From the NCBI GenBank assembly GCA_026184775.1, contig JANCYW010000007.1:124001-188000 (forward strand): a stretch of 64,000 nucleotides of DNA, in the 5' to 3' direction. Position 1 is the stretch's first letter. Each line of letters starts with the position of its first letter. Of this stretch, positions 35,425 through 44,435 are shown one piece after another. The notes below the pieces were generated by a model, which did not search any database, had not been told where the DNA came from, and worked only from the letters and a program-made list of their open reading frames with translations. This DNA comes from Cyanidium caldarium. Lineage: Eukaryota > Rhodophyta > Bangiophyceae > Cyanidiales > Cyanidiaceae. The translations under genes and the position numbers were made by a program.

Positions 35425-37644
35425 TCACAGCGACTTGATGTTTTGGATCGCCTCCGACGCCACCCCGGCCACGGCGGCATCGGTCGCGCGCGGGATGTAA
35501 TGGTAGGCGCCGCGGGCGTTTTGGGCGACCTCGCGCGCCAGGCCGGTGCTGACAAACTTGTTCTCGCTGTCGATCACCACCAGACTCAAGCCGGGTATGC
35601 TGCCGATGCGCTTGGCCAGGTCCAGCACCTCCTGCTTCAGCTCCTCTTTGGTGGGCTTTTTGTCCATCGGTTCCCCGAGCGACATGGCCAGCGGCACGTT
35701 GGCGCGCCCGTCGGTGATCAGCACGATGATCACTTTGCCGATGTCGCCGCTCTTCATGGCGTTCACCCCGGCGCGCACCGCCTGGGTGAGCGCGTGCGCC
35801 AACGGCGATCCGCCGCCGCACGGCATCGTCTCCAGGCGGCGTCCGGCGAGGCTCACCGACTTGGTCGGCGGCAGCAGCACGTCGGCCTTGTCGCCGCCGA
35901 ACGTGATCAGGGCGATCTTGTCGCGCGACTTGTAGGCCTCGGCCAGCAGGCGGATGGCGGCGCCCTTGGCCGAGCTCATGCGATTCAGCGCCATCGAGCC
36001 CGATGCGTCCACCGTGAACACGATCAACGCGCCCGCTTTGCGCGCGAGCCGCTTGGCCCGCAAGTCGGACTTTTCGACGAACACCTTCCGGTCCGGCTGG
36101 TCGGGGTGTCGCTGGCGGCGCCACTTCTGGTACGGCGCGGCCGCGCGCAGCGTCGCGTCCACCGCCACGCGTTGTACCTTGCCGCGCGGCAACACGGCCT
36201 TGATGTAGCGGCCGCGGTCTTCGGAGTAGATGAGGCCGCGACCACCGCTGGTGCCGCTGCGCTGCTTGCTGTCCATCATCTTGAGCACGTCCGCGTCCAG
36301 GGGCACGCCCTCGGGATCGAACATAAACTCCTCGGGAACTTCGGGCACCTCCTCCTCTTGCTCTTCCTCCTGCTCATGCTCCTCTTGCTCCTCCTGTTCC
36401 TGATCCTGCTGATCCTCGTCTGCCTTGGGCGGCGGCGGCGGGCGCTGTTGTTGTTGCGGCGGTTGTGGTGGCTGTGGATGCGACATCACCCGGGCGCGCG
36501 GCAGAATCGCCAGCCGCACCGCCAGCTTGAGGTCCTGCTCGCCGACGCGCGTCCGGCCCTCCAGTGCCGCGCAAGCCTTGGCCAGCTCGGCGGCGAAAAT
36601 CTCCGCCCGCTGCCCCTGCACATCCGCCCGCATGGCCTCTTGGCACAGGTAGGCGATCTGCTTCGTGGCGATCTGCACGTCGTTGCGTTCCTCGCGCGCG
36701 AACACAATACGCTGGCGCATATCGTCGGCGGCCTCGCGGTACTGTTCACGAAAGCCCACCGGGTCGGCGGCGAATCGCATTACGGTGTCGACGGCCTCGA
36801 CGCGCTCCTCCAGACTCAGTTCGTAGGCGTCCGCCGATATCACCATGGAGATGCGGTCAGCCAGATGCGGTCGCACCGGACCCTCCTCCGGATTGAAGGT
36901 GGCGATAAGCAGTGGCTCGCAGGGATACGACACCGAGACGCCTTCACGCTCGATGTTCACCACACCTTCGCTGGCCACCGTCAGCAGCAGGTTGGCGATG
37001 CTCTCGTCCAACAGGTTGAGTTCGTCGATATAAAGCACACCGCGGTGGGCACGCGCCAGCAGCCCCGCTTGAAACACCGACTCGCCGCGTTGCACCGACT
37101 GCTCCACATCGACCGAGCCCACCAGCCGGTCCTCAGTGGCGTTCAGCGGTATCTCCACGAACGGCGTCGGGATCACGGTGCGGTCGGCCTCGGGGGTGTC
37201 CGCCGTCGGCGCCTCGTTGCACCAAGAGCCACGCATCACCTCAATAGGCGGCAGCAAATCGTGCAACGCCCGCGCCGCCACCGACTTGGCGGTGCCTCGC
37301 CGCCCCGAGATGAGCACCCCACCGGCGCGTGGATGCACCGCCGCCAGCAACAGCGCCGTCTTGATCAGGTCCTGCCCGATTATGGCCGCCAGCGGAAACG
37401 TCGGTACCACGTTCTTCACCGCCGAATAATCCAGCCGCGGCTCCGGTGATGACGCTTCCGTCGGCAGCGTCGGCGCCGTAGCCACCAGCAGACGCGCCCG
37501 CCGCCCCCGCCCTCGACGAGCGACCGACCACGCGGGCAACACCGCCCGCCGCCTCACACACCGTTCCTCACTCGCCCGATGCGTCCCCGCCCACTGCCCG
37601 CACGTCCGTACATCCCATGAGGCCACTCCCGCAAAAAACAGCAT
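35425..37644 (-). CDS. chlD: Magnesium chelatase subunit D
   Basis: Plastid AAA+ protein that with ChlI and ChlH inserts Mg2+ into protoporphyrin IX, the first chlorophyll-specific step. The leader (about 1-60) begins MLFFAGVAS. The AAA+ part has Walker A G114-RRGTAKS, a Walker-B-like [13 protein letters not shown] and [15 protein letters not shown] linker at about 387-437 is Pro/Gln and then Glu-rich. The C-terminal integrin I (VWA) domain has the MIDAS motif D546-ASGSM and the later Thr/Asp sites (ITDGRANVP). Length 739 is normal. It is the clearest photosynthesis marker in the window. Confidence 0.96.
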   Translation of the reverse strand: MLFFAGVASWDVRTCGQWAGTHRASEERCVRRRAVLPAWSVARRGRGRRARLLVATAPTLPTEASSPEPRLDYSAVKNVVPTFPLAAIIGQDLIKTALLLAAVHPRAGGVLISGRRGTAKSVAARALHDLLPPIEVMRGSWCNEAPTADTPEADRTVIPTPFVEIPLNATEDRLVGSVDVEQSVQRGESVFQAGLLARAHRGVLYIDELNLLDESIANLLLTVASEGVVNIEREGVSVSYPCEPLLIATFNPEEGPVRPHLADRISMVISADAYELSLEERVEAVDTVMRFAADPVGFREQYREAADDMRQRIVFAREERNDVQIATKQIAYLCQEAMRADVQGQRAEIFAAELAKACAALEGRTRVGEQDLKLAVRLAILPRARVMSHPQPPQPPQQQQRPPPPPKADEDQQDQEQEEQEEHEQEEEQEEEVPEVPEEFMFDPEGVPLDADVLKMMDSKQRSGTSGGRGLIYSEDRGRYIKAVLPRGKVQRVAVDATLRAAAPYQKWRRQRHPDQPDRKVFVEKSDLRAKRLARKAGALIVFTVDASGSMALNRMSSAKGAAIRLLAEAYKSRDKIALITFGGDKADVLLPPTKSVSLAGRRLETMPCGGGSPLAHALTQAVRAGVNAMKSGDIGKVIIVLITDGRANVPLAMSLGEPMDKKPTKEELKQEVLDLAKRIGSIPGLSLVVIDSENKFVSTGLAREVAQNARGAYHYIPRATDAAVAGVASEAIQNIKSL

Positions 37645-37889
37645 GCCGTCGTCCCCGAGGCCGATTCCGTGACGCGTCCGAGATCACCTCTGACGACGCG
37701 TCCCGTCGGGCTCGGCAGCCGACACGCCGCCCAGCAGCGGCGTCTTGCAGCGAAATCGATCGATCGATCGAGGACGCGGCGCGTGCGCGCTGCAGGGAAG
37801 GAGACTTCTGCTGTGCGGGAGCGGGACACCGAGTACCCCGGTTGCCAACTTTCGGTGGTGTGCGGCGCGCCACGAGCTGATCGACAGTC

Positions 37890-38948
37890 ATGTCGGTGAG
37901 GCAGGAGTTTCTGGACACTTTTGGAGAGATTGTGGACGTGCTGGAGGCGGAGATGGGTGCACAGGGGTTGGCGTTGCCGCCGGAGGCGATCGCGCGGGTG
38001 CGCCGCTGCGCGGAATACAACGTGCCGCACGGCAAGCTAAACCGCGGGTTGGCGGTGGTGGAGTGTTATCGGGCGTTTCGCGGTGCGCACAGTGTGCAGG
38101 CGTTGGGTGCGCGGGAGCGACAGGACGCCTACTGGCTCGGCTGGTGCGTCGAGTGGTTGCAGGCGTTCTTTCTGGTGGCCGACGATATCATGGACGGGAG
38201 CAAGACGCGACGGGGGCGCACCTGTTATTATTTGCTGGACAAGATCGGGTTGGATGCGGTGAACGACGCATTGCTGCTGGAGGCGCACATCTACCGCCTG
38301 CTGCGACAGCGTTTTCGGGGGCGCGCGGACGACGCCGAGTTGCACGCGGACCTGGTGGACATCTTTCAAGAGGTCACTTTCCACACCGAGCTGGGGCAGA
38401 TGCTGGATCTGACGTGTCAGGCGGGCGGCCAGGTGGATCTGAGCCGCTTCACCGAGGAGACGCTGCACCGCATCTACCGCTTCAAGACCTGCATGTACAG
38501 TTTCTACCTGCCGGTGGCGTTGGGCATGCGCCTGGCGGGCGAGCGCGACCCGCAGCGTTATCGCCAGGCCGAAGCGATCTTGGTAGAGATGGGCAAGTTC
38601 TTCCAAGCGCAAGACGACTATCTCGACTGTTTCGGCGACCCGGCCGTCACCGGCAAGATCGGCACCGACATCGAGGAGAACAAATGCACCTGGCCCGTGG
38701 TGGAGGCACTGAAGCGGATGAGCGACGAACAGCGCGCCGTGCTGGCGGCCAACTATGCGCGTCGCGATGCCGACTGCGTCGAGCGCGTGAAACAGCTCTA
38801 CCGGGAAGTGGGCATTCCCGAAGCGTTTCCCGCGTACGAGACACAGAGCTACCAGGCACTGCAGCAGCAGATCGAGCAGCTGCGCCCGGAAATGCCGGTG
38901 GGCGCCTTGGAGTTTCTGCTCAACAAGATCTATAAACGCTCCAAGTAG
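37890..38948 (+). CDS. FPPS: Farnesyl diphosphate synthase
   Basis: Makes C15 farnesyl diphosphate from IPP and DMAPP, feeding sterols, ubiquinone, dolichol and prenylated proteins. The first Asp-rich motif is D98-DIMD in FFLVADDIMDGSKTRRG; the two Phe at the fourth and fifth positions before it are the chain-length gate typical of eukaryotic FPP synthases. NRGLAVVECY holds the IPP-binding region, and the second motif is DDYLD in KFFQAQDDYLDCFG. It ends KIYKRSK, as this family does. Length 352 is standard and no leader is seen, so cytosolic or peroxisomal. Confidence 0.96.
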   Translation: MSVRQEFLDTFGEIVDVLEAEMGAQGLALPPEAIARVRRCAEYNVPHGKLNRGLAVVECYRAFRGAHSVQALGARERQDAYWLGWCVEWLQAFFLVADDIMDGSKTRRGRTCYYLLDKIGLDAVNDALLLEAHIYRLLRQRFRGRADDAELHADLVDIFQEVTFHTELGQMLDLTCQAGGQVDLSRFTEETLHRIYRFKTCMYSFYLPVALGMRLAGERDPQRYRQAEAILVEMGKFFQAQDDYLDCFGDPAVTGKIGTDIEENKCTWPVVEALKRMSDEQRAVLAANYARRDADCVERVKQLYREVGIPEAFPAYETQSYQALQQQIEQLRPEMPVGALEFLLNKIYKRSK

Positions 38949-39474
38949 GCGCTCCAGCTCGTGGGGTTGCATTCCGGGAGGGCCAACACGTAATGCGTTG
39001 TGCCCGGGGTGCTGGATTATGATGTACACTCGGCAGCGAGACGCTCCAGAAGTGCCCACTTTCGATGGCGCGCTTATCTTGGGTGTTTGTGAGCGTCGCC
39101 CACCATCATGCACCGCGGCTCTCTCCTTCTCGCCGCTCCACGCACTGCGCCACCGCGCGCGCGCGTCCACGACCGACTCTCTCGGTTGCGGTCTCGCTGC
39201 CGAGGCACACCAGGTGCTGCCGACGATCCCTGGCAAATCCTGAGGGTTGTCGTCGAGGACGAGAGGGCGAAATACCATCACAGAGGCAGTCACTGGCGCC
39301 TAGCGCGACGGGCCACCGTTTGGAGGCGCGCGGATCGGTAGTATCGTTGCCGGGGACGACTGGGTGGACGGGTGGACGTCGGTTCGATTCGCGCCGACCC
39401 ATTTTGCACCACGGGCGCTGCAACCGTTTCACACTCTTCTACCTCCGCGTGTTTCACCGCTTCATCACAATCTC
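38949..39474. other. Intergenic stretch with a small hairpin, no recognised gene
   Basis: About 525 bp between FPPS and NDUFA9. It carries the perfect stem GTCGG/CCGAC at 39378-39398 with an 11-nt loop containing GGTTCGATTC, which resembles a Pol III B-box but does not make a tRNA T-arm. Several short frames on both strands are Arg-rich and unconvincing. The NDUFA9 promoter should lie here. Confidence 0.45.
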
Positions 39475-40614
39475 ATGCCCGCACACTCTGGCATCACCTC
39501 CTTTTATCGCCATCTGGCCACCCAGATGCGACCGGCGACGGTCCCGCTGCTGAATCCGCGGCTGGTGGCTCACGGCACCGGCGGGCGCTCGTCGGTGTCG
39601 GGTGTGGTGGCCACGGTGTTCGGCTCGACCGGATTCCTCGGTCGCTACGTGGTCAATCGGCTGGGGCGCATGGGCAGCACGGTCTTTGTGGCTTGGCGCG
39701 GCGACGAGCTGGACTATCGGCACCTGAAACCCATGGGCGACCTGGGACAGATCAATCCGGTGGAGGTAGAGGCACGCAATATGCACTCGTTGCAGCGCGC
39801 CGTGGCCGGCTCCAACGTGGTCATCAACCTGATCGGCAAGTGGTTTGACACCCGCTACTACACCCTGGAGGATGTGCACGTGAACGTGGCGGAGAGCATC
39901 GCCCGTGCGGCCGCCGCGGAGAACGTGCCGCATCTCATCCACGTGTCGGCGCTGGGCGTGCACAACACCAGTCCGCACGCGCTGGCCAACCGCTGGCTGC
40001 AATCCAAACGCCGCGGCGAGGAGGCGGTGCGGCGGGCGTTCCCGGCCGCCACCATCATGCGGCCGGCGGATGTATTCGGCCCCGAAGACCGCTTCCTCAC
40101 CCGCATCGCCGACATGCTGCAACACTGGCCGTTCTACCCGCTCATCAAGCAAGGCGCCGCGCGCGTACAACCGGTGTGGGTGGACGACGTGGCGCGCGCC
40201 ATCACCGCCTCGGTGCGCGACCCGGAGCTCACCGCCGGCCGCACCTACGAACTCGCCGGCCCGTCCACCCTGACGCGCCGCCAAGTGGTCGAGTTCGTCA
40301 TCGATGCCACCAAACGCGAGAACCACTTGGTGTCCGTGCCGACAGCGGCAGCGCGACTGGCCGCCAAGGTGTTCGGCCGGCGTCTGCCCTTTGTGAACCC
40401 GTCACCGCGATACACCCCGTGCGATGTGCTGCGCGAGGCCGTCGATGTGGTGATGCAAGCGCCGGCCGCGCAGACCGTCACACGCGCGCCGGAGGTGCTC
40501 GGGTTTGCGCACCTGGACGTGCGCCCGTACGAACTGACCACTCAGGTGGGCCACAACACGTTGCGGCAGTACCGCCGCGGCGGTGATCGCAGTGCGCTCT
40601 TCCACGTCGACTGA
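39475..40614 (+). CDS. NDUFA9: Mitochondrial complex I subunit NDUFA9 (39 kDa)
   Basis: Accessory subunit of NADH:ubiquinone oxidoreductase, in the atypical short-chain dehydrogenase family. The Rossmann motif is VFGSTGFLGRYVVNRLG. It is followed by the characteristic blocks VVINLIGKWFDTRYYTLEDVH, HVSALGV, SKRRGEEAVR, TIMRPADVFGPEDRFL and the late VQPVWVDDVARAI. These match eukaryotic NDUFA9. The short leader ahead of the fold has Arg and hydroxylated residues, fitting mitochondrial import. The start at 39475 gives normal length (379). Confidence 0.93.
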   Translation: MPAHSGITSFYRHLATQMRPATVPLLNPRLVAHGTGGRSSVSGVVATVFGSTGFLGRYVVNRLGRMGSTVFVAWRGDELDYRHLKPMGDLGQINPVEVEARNMHSLQRAVAGSNVVINLIGKWFDTRYYTLEDVHVNVAESIARAAAAENVPHLIHVSALGVHNTSPHALANRWLQSKRRGEEAVRRAFPAATIMRPADVFGPEDRFLTRIADMLQHWPFYPLIKQGAARVQPVWVDDVARAITASVRDPELTAGRTYELAGPSTLTRRQVVEFVIDATKRENHLVSVPTAAARLAAKVFGRRLPFVNPSPRYTPCDVLREAVDVVMQAPAAQTVTRAPEVLGFAHLDVRPYELTTQVGHNTLRQYRRGGDRSALFHVD

Positions 40615-40630
40615 CTGCGGAGTGTGTGGG

Positions 40631-42340
40631 ATGAGCGATCTGTGCTTCCAGTCGCGGCGATCGGTGGTGCTGTCGACCGGCGGCATGTGTGCGTCATCGC
40701 AGCCGCTGGCGTCACAGGCCGGCGCGCAAGTGTTGCGGGAGGGTGGCACGGCTGCGGACGCCGCAGTGGCCATGGCGGCGGTGTTGGCGGTGACCGAGCC
40801 GTGTTCCACCGGCATCGGCGGCGACGCGTTGGGGCTCTTCCTGGACGGTGCGACCGGGAAAGTGGAGGCGCTCGTCGGGGTGGGGCGGGCGCCGCAGCAC
40901 CTGACCCGGGAGCGACTGCAAGCCGCGGGCGTGAGCACGCTGGAACCGACCAGCCCGTTTGCGGTGACGGTGCCCGGAGCGCCGGCCGCCTGGTGTGACG
41001 CGGTGGAGCGGTTTGGGAGCGGGGCGTCGGCGGCGGCCAGGGCACGCGTGCTGGAGACGGCGATCCGGTTGGCGGAAGGCGGCGCGCCGATCAGTCCAGT
41101 GTCCGCGCACCACTGGCGACGGGCCGAGGCGGTGCTGCGCTCCAGTCCTGGCGGTCACGCGTTGCTGGTGGACGGTGAGCGGGCGCCGCGGGTGGGCGAA
41201 GTGTTCCGCAACCCGGATCTGGCGCGCACGCTGCGGCTTGTGGCGCAACACGGCGTGGACGGCTTTTACCGCGGGCCGGTGGCCGCGGCGATCTGCGAGC
41301 GGCTGGCGGCGGTGCCGATGCTGCCCACCGACTTGGAGGCGCACACATCCGAAGTGGTGAGACCACTCTGGGCCGATTACCGCGGCAAGCGGGTGTACGA
41401 AGTGCCATCGCCGGCGCACGGCCTGGCTGTGCTCATCGCGCTGCGGGTGCTGGAGGGTGTCGATCTGCACGCTGCCGCCGGCGAGCCGCACAACAACGCG
41501 GCCTACTTGGACGTGCTGATTCGGGCCATGCGCATCGGGTTCGCGGTGGCCGCCATGCATGTGGCCGACCACACCGCGCGCCCTGACGCCTGTACGGTAT
41601 GCGGTGGGGTGACCTGCGCGGAAGTGTGTTATCTGCTGAGCGACGCGTATATCGACGACTGCCGGAAGCGGATGCTGGCGGGTCAGACCCTCGACGATCC
41701 CGGTGGTGGCCACACCGCACCGGAGACGATCGGCGGCCGGGACACGGTGCAGTTCTGTGCGGTGGATGTGCACGGCAACGCCTGTTCCTTCATCAACTCG
41801 ACCTGTCTCGGTTTCGGCAGCGGCATCGTGCCCAACGGCTGTGGCTTCTCGCTGCAGAATCGCGGCCTGGGCTTCTCGCTCGATCCGTCCAGCCCCAACT
41901 GCATCGGACCGGGCAAACGACCGTATCACACGCTGATACCGGCGCTGGCTACGCACGCAGACACCGGCCAGCTGTACGCGGCCTTCGGCGTCATGGGCGG
42001 CATGATGCAGCCGCAGGGCCACCTGCAAGTGGTGCTGAATATGCTCGAGTGGGATATGGACCCGCAGGAGACGCTGGACGCGCCGCGGTTCTGTATTGAA
42101 TCGGGCGCCTTCCATGCCGTCCACATGGCTACCGCCAACGTGGCACTCGAGGAGGGCATTTCCGATGCCACTGCCGACGCCTTGGCGGCCGCCGGCCACG
42201 TCATCCACCGCCGCCAGGTCCGCGGCCATCACCGCGCCATTTTCGGGCGTGGCCAAGTCATCCGACGCGACCCCGACTCGGGCGTCCTCTGGGGCGGCAG
42301 TGACCCACGCGCTGACGGCTGTGCCATCCCAGTGCTGTGA
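40631..42340 (+). CDS. Gamma-glutamyltransferase family protein (YwrD-like), Cys-rich insert
   Basis: N-terminal-nucleophile hydrolase of the gamma-glutamyltransferase family. The large subunit starts with the usual MCASSQPLASQAGAQVLREGGTAADAAVA, with GIGGD. The catalytic Thr372 at the self-cleavage site is in GGRDTVQFCAVDVHGNACSFINS, followed by GFGSGIVPNGCGFSLQNRG and a PYHTLIPA block. This pattern matches the YwrD-like branch, not the TTH-type of classic glutathione hydrolases. A short insert brings Cys321, 324, 329, 333 and 344 close together. No signal peptide is seen. It starts 17 bp after NDUFA9 on the same strand; an ATG at 40583 would overlap that gene. Confidence 0.88.
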   Translation: MSDLCFQSRRSVVLSTGGMCASSQPLASQAGAQVLREGGTAADAAVAMAAVLAVTEPCSTGIGGDALGLFLDGATGKVEALVGVGRAPQHLTRERLQAAGVSTLEPTSPFAVTVPGAPAAWCDAVERFGSGASAAARARVLETAIRLAEGGAPISPVSAHHWRRAEAVLRSSPGGHALLVDGERAPRVGEVFRNPDLARTLRLVAQHGVDGFYRGPVAAAICERLAAVPMLPTDLEAHTSEVVRPLWADYRGKRVYEVPSPAHGLAVLIALRVLEGVDLHAAAGEPHNNAAYLDVLIRAMRIGFAVAAMHVADHTARPDACTVCGGVTCAEVCYLLSDAYIDDCRKRMLAGQTLDDPGGGHTAPETIGGRDTVQFCAVDVHGNACSFINSTCLGFGSGIVPNGCGFSLQNRGLGFSLDPSSPNCIGPGKRPYHTLIPALATHADTGQLYAAFGVMGGMMQPQGHLQVVLNMLEWDMDPQETLDAPRFCIESGAFHAVHMATANVALEEGISDATADALAAAGHVIHRRQVRGHHRAIFGRGQVIRRDPDSGVLWGGSDPRADGCAIPVL

Positions 42341-42548
42341 TGGAGGTGAGTATGAGGAGTGTAACGGCCGGTGGAGGTAAACATGCCGCAGAATACGCGC
42401 CCCGAGCCGATCCCGCCCGACACCCGGTGGGCAGTCCGCGGCGCGAATGGAACCCGACGGGTCAGGGGACGGGCGGTTTTCTGCTCCGGTGCCTGGCGGG
42501 CGCCACTGCACTGCCCAAAGCTGTCTCACGCAAGCGCACTCCTCCGCC

Positions 42549-44402
42549 ATGGCCGGAGAAGGTCCACCACGAGTGGCGAACGGCGATGTCGAGGAGGCGC
42601 TCAGCAAGAACGAGATCAAGCGGCGGATAAAGGCGGAGCGGTTGGCGGCGGCCAAGGAGGCCAAGCAGGCGGCCAAGCGGACAGAGGCGCCGGCGGCGAC
42701 AGCCCCGGACGAGGATGACGAGGAGCACATGACGTCTCAGCAATATTTCGCGCATCGCCTACGAGCCATCGAGGTGTACCGGCGACAGGGCCACGATCCG
42801 TACCCGCACAAGTTTGCCGTCAGCACCACGATACCGACGTTCGTCTCGCAGTATGCGGGCGTGGAGAGCGGCGCGCGGCTCGAGCAGCACGTAGAGAGCC
42901 TGGCGGGCCGGGTGCGCTCGCGTCGTCTATCTGGAGCGCGTCTCTTCTTCTACGATCTGGTGGGCGACGGCGTGAAAGTGCAGGTGGTGGCCGACGCCCG
43001 GCTGGACACCACCGACCGCTTCGCCGACACCCACGCGTTGCTTCGACGCGGCGATATCGCCGGCGTGCGCGGCCATCCGGGCCGCACCAAGAAGGGCGAA
43101 CTGAGCCTGTTTGCCACCGAGACGGTGCTGCTGAGTTCGTGTCTGCACATGCTGCCCAAGGCACATCAGGTGCTCAGCGACCCGGAGACGCGGTTTCGCC
43201 AGCGCTACCTCGATCTGATCATGAACGCGTCGGTGCGGGCGACGTTCGAACTGCGCGCCGACGTCATCCGCTTCATTCGGCGCTTCTTGGATGAGCGCGG
43301 CTTTCTGGAGGTGGAGACGCCCATGATGAACACCGTGGCCGGCGGTGCTACCGCCAAACCGTTCGTCACACACCACAACGAGCTGGGCATTCAGATGTTC
43401 ATGCGCATCGCACCGGAGCTGTATCTGAAGCAGCTGGTGATCGGCGGGCTGGAGCGGGTGTACGAGCTGGGGCGCAATTTTCGCAACGAGGGCATCGATT
43501 TGACGCACAACCCCGAGTTCACCGCCTGCGAATTCTACGCGGCGTACTTGGATTACAACGACCTGATGCAGCTGACCGAGGAGATGCTGAGCTCGATGGT
43601 GAAGCAGCTGACCGGCGGGTACGTCGTTCGGTATCATCCGGACGGATCGCAGGACGAGGCGCGAACGGTGGAGATCGACTTTACCCCGCCGTTCCGTCGG
43701 CTGTCGATGCTGGATGCGCTGCGCCAAGCGCTAGACGCGGAGGCGCAGGCGCTACTGCCGGCCGCCGACGAGCTCAGCAGCGATGCCGCGCAGCGACAGC
43801 TGCAGCAGCTGTGCACCCGGCTGGGCGTGGTGTGCCATCCGCCGCTGACCACCGCGCGCCTGCTGGACAAGCTGGTGGGCGAGCTGGTGGAGCCGCACTG
43901 CATCTCGCCCACCTTCCTGTGCGACCACCCGGAGGTGTCGAGTCCGCTGGCCAAGTGGCATCGCGCCTGCCCGGGCCTCACTGAGCGCTTCGAGCTGTTC
44001 GTGAGCGGCAAGGAGTTGTGCAACGCCTACACCGAGCTGAACGACCCGCTGGTGCAGCGGGAACGCTTCACCCGCTCGCAACGGGATGCGGACACCGGAG
44101 ACGAGGAGGCGATGGTGGCCGACGAGGATTTTTGCACGGCGCTCGAATACGGCCTGCCGCCGACCGCCGGCTGGGGCATCGGCATCGACCGGCTGGTGAT
44201 GCTGCTCGCGGACCACAACAATATCAAAGAGGTGCTGCTGTTCCCGGCCATGAAACCGCGGATGGCGGTCACGGCAGCGTCGGGCGTAGAGGATATGGCT
44301 ACAGTTTTACAGAGCGGCTGTGCGGTGGCGGAGGTGGCGGCCCCGCGGCCATCCGCCCGCACCGCCCCAGCCGGCGCCTGCACCCCCGGCGCAAGTCAGT
44401 GA
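42549..44402 (+). CDS. KARS: Lysyl-tRNA synthetase, class II
   Basis: Charges tRNA-Lys. Eukaryote-type architecture: a Lys/Ala-rich N-terminal helix (SKNEIKRRIKAERLAAAKEAKQ), an OB-fold anticodon domain, then the class II core. The core shows motif 1 (FLEVETPMMNTVAGGATAKPF), motif 2 (ELGRNFRNEGIDLTHNPEFTACEFYAAY) and motif 3 (GWGIGIDRLVMLLAD). The last ~45 residues are an extra Ala/Pro tail. In-frame ATG at 42447 would add 34 residues without clear leader character; use of both starts for cytosol and organelle is possible but unproven. Only the 42549 start gives the usual short N-terminus before the basic helix. Confidence 0.95.
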   Translation: MAGEGPPRVANGDVEEALSKNEIKRRIKAERLAAAKEAKQAAKRTEAPAATAPDEDDEEHMTSQQYFAHRLRAIEVYRRQGHDPYPHKFAVSTTIPTFVSQYAGVESGARLEQHVESLAGRVRSRRLSGARLFFYDLVGDGVKVQVVADARLDTTDRFADTHALLRRGDIAGVRGHPGRTKKGELSLFATETVLLSSCLHMLPKAHQVLSDPETRFRQRYLDLIMNASVRATFELRADVIRFIRRFLDERGFLEVETPMMNTVAGGATAKPFVTHHNELGIQMFMRIAPELYLKQLVIGGLERVYELGRNFRNEGIDLTHNPEFTACEFYAAYLDYNDLMQLTEEMLSSMVKQLTGGYVVRYHPDGSQDEARTVEIDFTPPFRRLSMLDALRQALDAEAQALLPAADELSSDAAQRQLQQLCTRLGVVCHPPLTTARLLDKLVGELVEPHCISPTFLCDHPEVSSPLAKWHRACPGLTERFELFVSGKELCNAYTELNDPLVQRERFTRSQRDADTGDEEAMVADEDFCTALEYGLPPTAGWGIGIDRLVMLLADHNNIKEVLLFPAMKPRMAVTAASGVEDMATVLQSGCAVAEVAAPRPSARTAPAGACTPGASQ

Positions 44403-44435
44403 CCCTGTGTGCTAAACGCCCCAGCGCTCCGTATT

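Noticed and set aside
35443-37449. Long open frame on the plus strand, antisense to chlD
   Set aside because: The opposite strand encodes a complete ChlD with all motifs. Long antisense frames are expected in GC-rich coding DNA with biased third positions, and this one is His/Arg/Leu-rich with no domain.
39378-39398. tRNA-like B-box (GGTTCGATTC) with a stem in the FPPS-NDUFA9 gap
   Set aside because: The stem GTCGG/CCGAC closes an 11-nt loop, not the 7-nt T-loop. No matching acceptor or anticodon arm was found on either side, nor in permuted order.
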